Assembly (NCBI GenBank): GCA_014804085.1
Contig: JAAVAM010000034.1
Location: 196,051-212,602, forward strand
Direction of reading: 5' to 3'
Source: Treponema sp.
GTDB taxonomy: Bacteria > Spirochaetota > Spirochaetia > Treponematales > Treponemataceae
Length of the DNA: 16,552 nucleotides
This document shows positions 1 to 6,819 of the stretch, in pieces. A program made the translations under genes and the position numbers. The notes under the pieces were generated by a model. The model had not been told where the DNA came from. It made no database searches and saw only the letters and a list, made by a program, of their open reading frames with translations. Each line of letters begins with the position of its first letter. Position 1 is the stretch's first letter.

Positions 1-182
1 ACCTCGTCGGACGCGCCGTCGCCCACCATCACCTGCGTAATTCCGTAGCGGTCGCGCAGGCGGATAAACACGATCCCGCCCAAATCACGCGTGCGGCTCA
101 CCCACCCGTTCAGCACCACTTTCTTTCCCACATCGCCCTTGCGCAGTTCGCCGCAAGTAACCGTCCTCTTTGCTTTTTCCAT
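1..182 (-). CDS. aspS: Aspartyl-tRNA synthetase, N-terminal part (cut by window edge)
   Basis: The reverse strand from 182 reads [20 protein letters not shown] and continues through a [15 protein letters not shown] stretch and an [15 protein letters not shown] stretch. This is the N-terminal OB-fold anticodon-binding domain of bacterial AspRS, including the 'NGWV.R.RD.GG..F..LRDR.G..Q' signature. Known role: the cytoplasmic enzyme charges tRNA-Asp with aspartate using ATP. Sixty codons are visible; the catalytic class II core lies outside the window. The start is chosen because the protein begins just where AspRS proteins normally begin and no in-frame upstream ATG is needed. There is no Shine-Dalgarno sequence; the promoter -10 ends only nine bases from the ATG, so the message is probably almost leaderless. 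Identification is from motif recognition, without a database search. Confidence 0.93.
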   Translation of the reverse strand, partial: MEKAKRTVTCGELRKGDVGKKVVLNGWVSRTRDLGGIVFIRLRDRYGITQVMVGDGASDE

Positions 183-191
183 AGTGGGGAT

Positions 192-220
192 ATTTTAGCG
201 CGTCTGCGGGATTTTTGCAA
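192..220 (-). promoter_or_regulatory. Promoter of aspS, near-leaderless
   Basis: On the minus strand, -35 TTGCAA (215-220) and -10 TAAAAT (192-197) are separated by exactly 17 bases. Transcription would start about seven bases past the -10, that is within a few bases of the ATG at 182. The bases between the -10 and the ATG (ATCCCCACT) contain no ribosome-binding site. Confidence 0.7.
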
Positions 221-260
221 CGGAGCGGCGGGGGAGTACACAAAGCGTATGAATTACAAC

Positions 261-584
261 CTATTCGTATTTTTCCACCGTGTCACGAAAAATCTTGCTG
301 ATTTGATTTAGAATATCATCTGAGAACGCCGAAAGCAGTTCGTTTTTACCGTGCTGCTGTACATTCTGAACAGGCAGAAAAAAGTGATATGGCTGAGCAC
401 CAAGTGCCTCGCTTAATTTTGAGAGTGTCGTCGGCGAAATCCATTTCTTCCCGTTCTCAATGTCATTTATAAAATTGAACGTAAGATCTGTTTTTTCTGC
501 AAGCTGCATTTGAGAAATGCCGCTTCTTTTTCTAAAAAGTTTTAAATTTTGTCCAAGTACCATTCGTATTTCGTGTTCTGTCAT
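261..584 (-). CDS. XRE-family helix-turn-helix regulator, 107 aa
   Basis: Residues about 10-68 (LGQNLKLFRKRSGISQMQLA, then a recognition-helix region NFINDIENGKKW, then LSKLSEALG) form a typical XRE/Cro/CI helix-turn-helix. In this family that domain binds operator DNA, usually as a dimer. The remaining 40 residues are short and polar and carry no recognisable sensor domain. The gene is divergent from the envelope operon beginning at 710, with 125 bases between the two starts that hold overlapping promoter elements and repeated ACAGATA(A/G)TC motifs. It may therefore control that operon and itself; this is inference. No good Shine-Dalgarno sequence precedes the ATG at 584, and an in-frame ATG at 563 is an alternative start. 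The gene is AT-rich compared with aspS. Confidence 0.85.
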   Translation of the reverse strand: MTEHEIRMVLGQNLKLFRKRSGISQMQLAEKTDLTFNFINDIENGKKWISPTTLSKLSEALGAQPYHFFLPVQNVQQHGKNELLSAFSDDILNQISKIFRDTVEKYE

Positions 585-622
585 AACAATATAGAAATTT
601 TTTGTACACTATCAGTATAAAA

Positions 623-652
623 ATTATAACCAACGGATTGACAGATAATCAA
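623..652 (-). promoter_or_regulatory. Promoter of the XRE regulator gene
   Basis: On the minus strand, -35 TTGATT (647-652), an 18-base spacer and a perfect -10 TATAAT (623-628) are visible. The predicted transcription start is near 616, giving a leader of about 30 bases. A perfect -35 hexamer TTGACA for the opposite direction (638-643) lies inside this spacer, so the divergent promoters overlap and should compete for polymerase. Confidence 0.6.
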
Positions 653-690
653 AATATTGTCAGTATGTATTTACCAACTAACAGATAGTC
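638..690 (+). promoter_or_regulatory. Putative operator repeats and -35 for the 710 operon
   Basis: ACAGATAATC at 641-650 and ACAGATAGTC at 681-690 are direct repeats whose starts are 40 bases apart. The related inverted sequence ACTATCAGT lies at 608-616. TTGACA at 638-643 is a consensus -35 for the plus strand, but the matching -10 is weak (CAGTAT at 661-666, 17-base spacing). A weak -10 flanked by repeats would suit a regulated promoter bound by the adjacent XRE protein. The operator role is inference. Confidence 0.4.
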
Positions 691-709
691 ATTTTGAGGG
701 CAGTACGAT

Positions 710-1930
710 ATGAAGCATAGAAGTTTTAATAAGGTGAGAGCGTTTTGTGTACTTATTTTTGGATTGGTCCTCATCAGTTGCGATACTGTATCTGACGAAA
801 GCGAAACATCCGCAAAAGGAGAAAGTTCTAGCGGAGGAACAAGTAAAAACTATCTTTCCGAGAGCGTATGGACGGATGGCAAATTTTCCAAAGACGGTCA
901 GATAGATACATATCGTATTTCAGTCAATAAAGGTGTGCGATATTTTATTTACATGAACAACGCCTATGACGGAGACAGAACAAAGACCGCACAGTCAGGA
1001 TTAAAAATTACCCATGGTGACGGCACGATAATTTGCAGTAGTTATAATAATGCAAAAAACCTATATTCAAAACCGTATACGTTCTCCGCATCAAGTACTG
1101 GCACAATTACCATAACGGTGGCATCATATAAAGACGGTTATTATGGTGGCTGGGAACAAAACACAGGTACTTATGCCATAAAATACACTTCTCGACCAGA
1201 GTGCGATAAACTTTTTGAAGGTGTGTGGCAAGATGACATCATAATCGCAGAAGGTCAGACAAATAAATATTCCATAAATGTTATCAACGAAACGCGATAC
1301 TTTATTTATATGAACAATGCCTATGACGGAGACGGTATAAAGACCGCACAGTCAGGATTAAAAATTACCCATGGTGACGGTACGATAATTTGCGGTAGTT
1401 ATGGTAGTGCGGAAAGCCTGTATGCAAAGCCGTATACATTTACCGTATCAAGCACCGGCACAATTACCATAACGGTGGCATCATATAAAGACGGTTATTA
1501 TGGTGGCTGGGAACAAAACACAGGTACATATGCCATAAAATACACTTCTCGACCAGAATATATTGCGCTTTCCGAGGGAGTGTGGCAAGATGACATCATA
1601 ATCGCAGAAGGTCAGACAAACAAATATTCCATAAATGTGACCGCCGGAAGACAATATTCCATATATTTAAACAATGTATACGAGGGAGATGGAACAAAGA
1701 CTGCACAAACAGGATTGAGAATCCTATATGGACAGAATTCACACAGCGATAATCCTATCATTTGCAATAATTACAGCAATGCAAAAAGCCTGTATTCAAA
1801 GCCATATACATTCACCGCACCAAGCACCGGCAGCATTACCATAACGGCGGCATCATATAAAGACGGTTATTATGGTGGTTGGGAACAAAACACAGGCACT
1901 TACGCCATAAAATACACAAAGAACAACTAA
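710..1930 (+). CDS. Lipoprotein with three tandem beta-sandwich (PPC-like) repeats
   Basis: A basic, hydrophobic signal peptide ends in the lipobox LISC (Cys24), followed by a Ser/Gly/Glu-rich tether to about residue 46, so the protein should be lipid-anchored and probably surface exposed. The mature part is three copies of a domain of about 119 residues (about 47-165, 166-284 and 285-406). Each copy has the order SVW, a YSI-V strand, an 'NN.Y.GD.TKTAQ' block, a conserved IIC, 'SKPYTF.A.STG.ITIT.ASYKDG' and 'GGWEQNTGTYAIKYT'. The pattern resembles bacterial pre-peptidase C-terminal (PPC) domains, which are carbohydrate- or protein-binding beta-sandwiches, but no catalytic domain is attached. 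The start has a GAGGG ribosome site at 696-700. It heads a run of four envelope genes. Ligand and exact family are unknown. Confidence 0.8.
   Translation: MKHRSFNKVRAFCVLIFGLVLISCDTVSDESETSAKGESSSGGTSKNYLSESVWTDGKFSKDGQIDTYRISVNKGVRYFIYMNNAYDGDRTKTAQSGLKITHGDGTIICSSYNNAKNLYSKPYTFSASSTGTITITVASYKDGYYGGWEQNTGTYAIKYTSRPECDKLFEGVWQDDIIIAEGQTNKYSINVINETRYFIYMNNAYDGDGIKTAQSGLKITHGDGTIICGSYGSAESLYAKPYTFTVSSTGTITITVASYKDGYYGGWEQNTGTYAIKYTSRPEYIALSEGVWQDDIIIAEGQTNKYSINVTAGRQYSIYLNNVYEGDGTKTAQTGLRILYGQNSHSDNPIICNNYSNAKSLYSKPYTFTAPSTGSITITAASYKDGYYGGWEQNTGTYAIKYTKNN
848..1927 (+). repeat. Three tandem in-frame coding repeats, 357-base period
   Basis: Units are 848-1204, 1205-1561 and 1562-1927. Long blocks are almost identical in DNA: 1100-1200 matches 1457-1557 with about one change, and 1223-1281 matches 1580-1638 with about one change. 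Unit 3 carries 15 extra bases (five codons) in its middle, so its final block sits 372 bases from that of unit 2. The near identity at DNA level points to recent duplication or continuing exchange between copies. Confidence 0.9.
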
Positions 1931-1943
1931 CACAACACAGTAT

Positions 1944-2939
1944 ATGAAAGCCAAATGCTGTTTGATACAATGCCTTTTTCTCTGCCTGATATGCTTTTCC
2001 GCCGCGGCAAAGGAGCGTGTGCCCGCGTGGGTGACGGACTGGCGCACACTGTATCCGAACGAAAAATATGTGGCGCAACTGGAAACCGCGCCTTCCGAAC
2101 AGGAAGCAAAGGTTGCGGCGACAAACGCGGTCGCCCGGTATCTTAGAACGAATGTTTCTTCGGTGACGGATGCAAAAAGGACAATGAAAAACAGCGGCGG
2201 CTTTACGGACGTGCAGAGCGAAATTTCCCAGTCCGCCACGATAAGCGTTGACGTTACGCTCCGGGCATTAGAGTACACGCAGCCGTGGTTCAGCAAAAAA
2301 GAAAAAATCTGGTACTGCCTCGCATATTTCAACCGTGACAAGGCGTGGGAGCAGACGATTCCCGATGTTCGCGCAAAAGAGGCGGTGTTCCTTTCGTTCA
2401 TGGAAAAAGCGCAGGGCGAAAACGAGCCGTTCCGTGCGTGTGCCTATTATAAAAATGCGTGGGAAAGCGCGCAGGATTTCTTTTCCGCGCTCGATTATGG
2501 ACGGCTCATCAACAGCGAAGCGGACGCGGTTTTTGCCGAAAGCAAGGCGCGCGCCCTTTCCGTGCCGTCGCTGCTTGCCGAACAAAAGAAAAACGTGTCC
2601 GTGCGAATCGAATGCATAGGAGACACAAATGAAATTATTCGGAGCGCACTCGCGCGGAAATTTGAAGAAGCCGGTTTCGCCGTTTCGGAAGACGGCCGTT
2701 GCGTTGCCAAAGCAAAAATCGACCTGAACGCAGAGGGAAGCGACCCGGTAGCCGTGCGACCCGCACTCACCGTAACGGTACATGGCATAACGGGAGCGGC
2801 AGTTGATTCGTTCCAGTGCCGGGCAGAAGAAAAGACTTCCGCATATTCGCTTGAAACCGCAACGCGCCGCGCGCTTCCCAAATTGGCGGAAACAGTCAAC
2901 GGACAATTTTTACAAGGCTATGAGGGCATACGCCCGTAA
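1944..2939 (+). CDS. Exported LPP20-like envelope protein, 331 aa
   Basis: A hydrophobic signal peptide (about residues 4-19) ends in a signal peptidase I site after Ala22. The segment from residue 27, 'PAWVTDWRTLYP..KYVAQ...APSEQEA...A...VARYL', has the look of the LPP20 / FlgP-type domain, in which an exported protein with a W-V motif and an alternating 'A..A...A' helix is common. A middle helical region (about 140-210) and a C-terminal alpha/beta domain (about 215-325) follow. Family members are outer-membrane or periplasmic proteins often found near CsgG/FlgO/LpoB-like genes, and such a gene lies at 3542. There is no visible lipobox and no convincing ribosome site before 1944; it starts 13 bases after the preceding stop. 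Its codons are GC-richer than those of both neighbours. Confidence 0.65.
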   Translation: MKAKCCLIQCLFLCLICFSAAAKERVPAWVTDWRTLYPNEKYVAQLETAPSEQEAKVAATNAVARYLRTNVSSVTDAKRTMKNSGGFTDVQSEISQSATISVDVTLRALEYTQPWFSKKEKIWYCLAYFNRDKAWEQTIPDVRAKEAVFLSFMEKAQGENEPFRACAYYKNAWESAQDFFSALDYGRLINSEADAVFAESKARALSVPSLLAEQKKNVSVRIECIGDTNEIIRSALARKFEEAGFAVSEDGRCVAKAKIDLNAEGSDPVAVRPALTVTVHGITGAAVDSFQCRAEEKTSAYSLETATRRALPKLAETVNGQFLQGYEGIRP

Positions 2940-2957
2940 TATTCATAGGAGATAAAA

Positions 2958-3488
2958 ATGAAAATTGTAGATGAGTATGGTAATGAAATAGGGTATCAGT
3001 CAGGCAGCGACTACGTAATCAATGACAAATTTGGAAGTCGTCTCGGTTGGATTGATGAAATGAACAGCGTATTCGATACTTATGGCAATAAAGTTGGTGA
3101 AATCCACGACGACGGTGTTTACGACAAGTATGGAAACCACATCGGTGATGTTACGGGATATGCAGTTTTATCTTTGCTTGTCAAACATGCCGAGCAAAAA
3201 ATTTATACAAATACAACGGAAGAACCTGTCGGTTTGCTTGGATGGATTGTATATATATTCTTAAGTATATGGCAGTTTATCTTATCAAGTTTGGGTGGAA
3301 AAATAGGAGTCGGATTAGGTATCGTTTTGGGAGTAGTAATTGGAATACAAGGAAAAAGTGTATCTCAAGGTATTTCTCATGCACTTATTTTCGGAATAAG
3401 CTTGGGTGTTGTTGGTCTAATTATGGAAGGAATAATTAGGCTTATAATCTTTATAGGTAGATTTATAGCACATTTGATAAAAAAATAA
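2958..3488 (+). CDS. Membrane protein with four-fold 'beta-flower'-like repeat
   Basis: The first 65 residues hold four copies of a short motif, D-x-(Y/F)-G-(N/S)-x-(I/L/V)-G, starting at residues 5, 23, 40 and 56 (DEYGNEIG, DKFGSRLG, DTYGNKVG, DKYGNHIG). I associate this with the small four-bladed '4-fold beta flower' fold; that assignment is from memory of the motif. There is no signal peptide, so the repeat is probably cytoplasmic. Hydrophobic stretches at about 91-112, 114-131 and 139-166 indicate three membrane segments, the middle one glycine-rich; the end is basic (HLIKK). A good AGGAG site (2947-2951) precedes the ATG. The gene is clearly AT-rich and sits 18 bases after the LPP20-like gene. 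Its function is unknown; an inner-membrane partner of the neighbouring envelope proteins is a guess. Confidence 0.7.
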   Translation: MKIVDEYGNEIGYQSGSDYVINDKFGSRLGWIDEMNSVFDTYGNKVGEIHDDGVYDKYGNHIGDVTGYAVLSLLVKHAEQKIYTNTTEEPVGLLGWIVYIFLSIWQFILSSLGGKIGVGLGIVLGVVIGIQGKSVSQGISHALIFGISLGVVGLIMEGIIRLIIFIGRFIAHLIKK

Positions 3489-3541
3489 ATGGGGCAACTG
3501 CCCTTATTCATAACAGTGCGGTTTAAATTAAGGGGTATACA

Positions 3542-6007
3542 ATGCTTGCAAAGCGAACATTCGCGGTTATTTTTCTTTCGGTAGCACTCTGTCTTGTCGG
3601 ATTCTCACAGACAAGCGGAAGCGTTGTCGTTTTACAGACGGAACTCACGAACATACAAGACTCATGGCTGTCCAGTCATCTGCAAAATCTTATTGAAGAG
3701 AACTTGCAGAAATACACCGATTTTACGACCGTCGTTGACGAAGCGGCGGAACGGAAAGTCAAAGAACAGCAGCGCAGGTCGGAATCAACGGCGCACAGCG
3801 AAAGCGACATTATCGAAATCGGAAAGTTGGTGAATGCAAAGTATGCGTTGTTCTCATACGCGCGAAAAGCGGGAAGCGTCTATACGCTTACGATTGAGTT
3901 TACAAATCTGACCACAGGCGTTCACAGCGCAAGCATAACAAGCCGACAGTACAGCAAACTCGAAGAACTGTATGCGCATCCCGGCGCGGTGGATGAAGCA
4001 ACGCTTGCACTATGCGAGCGTCTCGGCATTATCCTGAGTACGGCGCAAAAATACGTCCTTCAACATGGCGAAGCCGAACTTACCGTGAACCAGCAAATTG
4101 AACTGGAACGGAAAGAACAGGAACGTTTCCGTCAGCAAATGAAAGACCTTGACAATCAGATTGTCGCATTAAAAACATCCACAGAAGCAGAGGCGGAAAC
4201 GCAACAGAAAAAACTCGAAGCATTGCGTGCGATGAACGAACAGAAACTCAAAGCCGCGCAGGAACGCGAAAAACGGCTTCGTGAAGATCAGAAGAAGCAA
4301 CTGGCTGATATGGCAGCGGAAGCGAGCCGCAAGGAAGAATCAATACAACGGCGCAATGCTATGAGCGCGGAAATTGATCGTCAAGTAAAAAAATTGCGTA
4401 CTGCCAAAGTGCAGAATGCCAACATAATGGAACGTATTGCGTTTCTTGAGACAAAGAAAAAGACGTTTAATGACTTGCAGGACGAACTTGCCAAGCGCAA
4501 GGAAGAAATCGATCATGCGGCTGACGAAGAATTTAACCTGAAGAAAGCCGAAATCGAAGCGCGGCCATGGCGAGCCGCCGAGCTTGCAGACGGAGAACCA
4601 ACCACTAAAGCAAAAGAACAAAAGAATAAGGAAATTGTATCCATTCTAGGAAAACTGAAAGGACAGTCAGAAAAAGAAAAATCCGCAGTCGAAAAAGAAC
4701 TACAGCCAACAAGCAATGCATTACTGAAAGAAATCATTGACGACTATCAATTCCTTGAAAAGACGACCGTAACGATTTCATCAATAAGAAATGAAAGAGA
4801 CATACAGTATAGCATAGGCACATTTAACGGAGATAAAAATTACTGGCCAGTCCTGCTGTATTTCTACAACGACGGAAAAGAAAGCATCGGGCAGTATCAG
4901 ACTTCCATTTCATATCAAGCTGTGACAGAAAAGAAACCTTTTTCAGAAATGAGTTTTCGTAATACGGAACAAGAAGAAGACAGCTACAATGAATTTCTTG
5001 ACACCGTTGATATGTACAACTCCCTGTTTGCACGGAACGTGCCGGTGCTGACGTATGAAGTCGATTACACGGTAGACCCGTGGATTATTCCGTCACAATA
5101 TAGGATTTGCTTCAAAGAACTCCGTATAAAAGACACCCAAAACGGAAAACTCTTGCGCAAAGAAGAGATAACGGATTTGGACAAAATCGTGTCTTTCACC
5201 GAATGCCAAATCAAAACAGCATATTATGCTCAGATTACAACACCGAAAGACAAAAACATTCCGACCTATTTGCTGTATGAATTTGCACTCACAGCTGAAA
5301 AAAACGGGAATGAAGCTGAAGCCTCAAATCTGATGCGCCGCGCCGCAGAAAAAAAGTATACGCCCGCCTTAGAATATTTTGAAAGAAAAGAAACAGAAGA
5401 ACGTGAACGGCAACGTATGGAAGCCAAAGCAAAAGCAGATGAACAAGAACGAAAGAGGCAAGAGAAAGAAACGGAAAAATGGATGAAAAAAGTAGAACGA
5501 GATGCACTATATGATTCTGTCCGACTAGGATTTGCTTTTAGTGGGGATCTCTCTCCGTCGATACAAAACTATGCGTTTGAAATGAAGTATTTCAGTAATG
5601 GTGGGGATGGTAACCATATATGGATTCCATTCGTGCGCATAGCTCAATTTTTTAAAGGTGGTTATCTAGGAGGCGGTATAAATACGTGGTGGAAAAATGG
5701 GGATTGGGACACTTTGTGTACTTACCTTCTTTTTGGCTACTCAGTACCATTAAAACGAATACGCCCATATATCGAATTAGGCGGTGGTCTAGGTGGCGTA
5801 AATATTAGTAAAGATGCCGACTTCGGCGTATACGGATATGCCAAGGGCGGACTTGAATTAAGACTTTCCCCGCGCCTCTCAATAGATGTTTTTTGCAAAC
5901 CGCAAGGTTATTCATATAGCTTAGATACTGATGAAAAATCTGACTCTCATTCAGCCGGTGCCGTTTCTGGTGGCGTAAGCATTATTTTTTGGAAAATATT
6001 TGATTAA
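3542..6007 (+). CDS. CsgG/LpoB-like, coiled-coil, outer-membrane barrel protein, 821 aa
   Basis: The protein has a signal peptide (cleavage probably after FS, residue 22). Residues about 25-175 have the CsgG/LpoB/FlgO-type pattern ('NLQKYTDFTTVVD' followed by 'IIEIGKLVNAKYAL' and a 'TLTIEF.NLTTG' strand). A long charged coiled coil spans about 178-385. A beta-rich domain of unknown type covers about 405-580, then a single Sel1-like helix pair (about 578-612, 'EAEASNLMRRAAEKK'), and a second charged helix (612-655). Residues 658-821 show alternating aromatic/glycine strands ending in FWKIFD, as in small eight-strand outer-membrane barrels. The whole could span the periplasm from barrel to peptidoglycan. 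AGGGG at 3531-3535 is the ribosome site. Domain calls are by pattern; the overall role is unknown. Confidence 0.65.
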   Translation: MLAKRTFAVIFLSVALCLVGFSQTSGSVVVLQTELTNIQDSWLSSHLQNLIEENLQKYTDFTTVVDEAAERKVKEQQRRSESTAHSESDIIEIGKLVNAKYALFSYARKAGSVYTLTIEFTNLTTGVHSASITSRQYSKLEELYAHPGAVDEATLALCERLGIILSTAQKYVLQHGEAELTVNQQIELERKEQERFRQQMKDLDNQIVALKTSTEAEAETQQKKLEALRAMNEQKLKAAQEREKRLREDQKKQLADMAAEASRKEESIQRRNAMSAEIDRQVKKLRTAKVQNANIMERIAFLETKKKTFNDLQDELAKRKEEIDHAADEEFNLKKAEIEARPWRAAELADGEPTTKAKEQKNKEIVSILGKLKGQSEKEKSAVEKELQPTSNALLKEIIDDYQFLEKTTVTISSIRNERDIQYSIGTFNGDKNYWPVLLYFYNDGKESIGQYQTSISYQAVTEKKPFSEMSFRNTEQEEDSYNEFLDTVDMYNSLFARNVPVLTYEVDYTVDPWIIPSQYRICFKELRIKDTQNGKLLRKEEITDLDKIVSFTECQIKTAYYAQITTPKDKNIPTYLLYEFALTAEKNGNEAEASNLMRRAAEKKYTPALEYFERKETEERERQRMEAKAKADEQERKRQEKETEKWMKKVERDALYDSVRLGFAFSGDLSPSIQNYAFEMKYFSNGGDGNHIWIPFVRIAQFFKGGYLGGGINTWWKNGDWDTLCTYLLFGYSVPLKRIRPYIELGGGLGGVNISKDADFGVYGYAKGGLELRLSPRLSIDVFCKPQGYSYSLDTDEKSDSHSAGAVSGGVSIIFWKIFD

Positions 6008-6073
6008 AGAATGAATAAATTAACACAGGAATTTTTCACCCAATCCGTTCCCCTATACATTGTCTGCAGGATT

Positions 6074-6082
6074 TGTTATAGT
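6074..6082 (+). promoter_or_regulatory. Extended -10 promoter of the rpiB-like operon
   Basis: TGTTATAGT is an extended -10 (TG-N-TATAGT, 6077-6082). No good -35 lies at the usual distance, which is acceptable for extended -10 promoters. Transcription would begin near 6089, leaving a leader of about 85 bases. Confidence 0.45.
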
Positions 6083-6115
6083 AAAACCGTAACGGACAAT
6101 AACACGTCGGCATTC

Positions 6116-6168
6116 GGGGCAGCCGGTTGATTGTGCGGCTGTCTCCGCAGGACGAGTCCACAAGGAGA
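6116..6168 (+). promoter_or_regulatory. Structured leader able to hide the ribosome site
   Basis: GGGGCAGCCG (6116-6125) can pair with CGGCTGTCTC (6136-6145) as a ten-pair stem with two G-U pairs and a ten-base loop. TCTCC (6142-6146) can instead pair with GGAGA (6164-6168), the ribosome site of the gene at 6174. The two pairings exclude each other, as in translational on/off switches. I could not match it to a known riboswitch class. Confidence 0.4.
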
Positions 6169-6173
6169 ACTTT

Positions 6174-6812
6174 ATGAAAATCGCATTGATTAACGAAAAC
6201 AGTCAGGCGGCAAAGAACGCGCTGATTTATGACACGCTCAAGTCCGTGGTTGAGCCGATGGGGCATACCGTGGTGAACTACGGTATGTACGGCGCGGACG
6301 ACCCGGCAAGCACGACCTACGTGCAGTGCGGACTGCTCGCTTCCGTCCTGCTGGAAAGCGGCGCGGCGGACTACGTGGTGGGCGGCTGCGGAACGGGCGA
6401 GGGCTTTATGCTCGCGGCGAACAGTTTTCCCGGCGTGCTGTGCGGTCATTTGGTCGATCCGAGCGACGGGTATATGTTCGCGCACATCAACGACGGCAAC
6501 TGCGTCGCGCTGCCGTTCGCCAAGGACTTTGGCTGGGGTGCGGAACTCAAGCTCAAGTACATTTTTGAGCAGCTGTTCGGCTTTGGGCACGGGCAGGGCT
6601 ATCCCAAGGAGCGTGTCGAGCCGGAGCAGCGCAACAAGAAGATTCTGGACGGCATCAAAAAGCTGACCTATGTGGATCTGCCCACGATTCTCGGCAAACT
6701 GGACAAGGATTTTGTCAAAGGCGCGCTGGCGGGCGAGCATTTCAAGGAATATTTCTCCCGCGACGCAAAAAATCAGGACATCGTGGCTGCCGTACAGGCA
6801 ATCGTCGGCTAA
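6174..6812 (+). CDS. RpiB/LacA/LacB-family sugar-phosphate isomerase
   Basis: The protein opens with a Rossmann-like strand (MKIALINENS) and carries the family signature 'DYVVGGCGTGEGFMLAANSFPGV' (about residues 66-88), in which Cys72 occupies the place of the catalytic cysteine of RpiB. Family enzymes interconvert ribose 5-phosphate and ribulose 5-phosphate, or the galactose/tagatose 6-phosphate pair, in the cytoplasm. At 212 residues it is longer than the usual RpiB of about 150; the extra C-terminal 60 residues are helical, so exact substrate is uncertain and I withhold a gene symbol. AAGGAGA at 6162-6168 is a strong ribosome site that the leader may mask. It lies 7 bases upstream of a methyltransferase-like gene and appears co-transcribed with it. 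Confidence 0.88.
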   Translation: MKIALINENSQAAKNALIYDTLKSVVEPMGHTVVNYGMYGADDPASTTYVQCGLLASVLLESGAADYVVGGCGTGEGFMLAANSFPGVLCGHLVDPSDGYMFAHINDGNCVALPFAKDFGWGAELKLKYIFEQLFGFGHGQGYPKERVEPEQRNKKILDGIKKLTYVDLPTILGKLDKDFVKGALAGEHFKEYFSRDAKNQDIVAAVQAIVG

Positions 6813-6819
6813 GGTCGGT

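Noticed and set aside
848..1927. Possible CRISPR or tandem satellite repeats
   Set aside because: Repeat period is 357 bases, divisible by three, and all units are in one open frame of a lipoprotein gene.
3490..3514. GGGCAACTGCCC as a terminator between the beta-flower-like gene and the 821-residue gene
   Set aside because: The stem is only four pairs and lacks a T run; the genes are better read as one operon.
6008..6073. Terminator after the 821-residue gene
   Set aside because: I found no stable stem followed by T in this stretch.
6144..6165. GGACGAGTCC resembling half of a guanidine-II (mini-ykkC) riboswitch hairpin
   Set aside because: The ACGA would not be closed by a proper pair, and the required second hairpin is missing.
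6670..6819. Fifty extra N-terminal codons for the methyltransferase-like gene
   Set aside because: They overlap the end of the isomerase gene in another frame, look like shadow translation, and a good start with a ribosome site exists at 6820.
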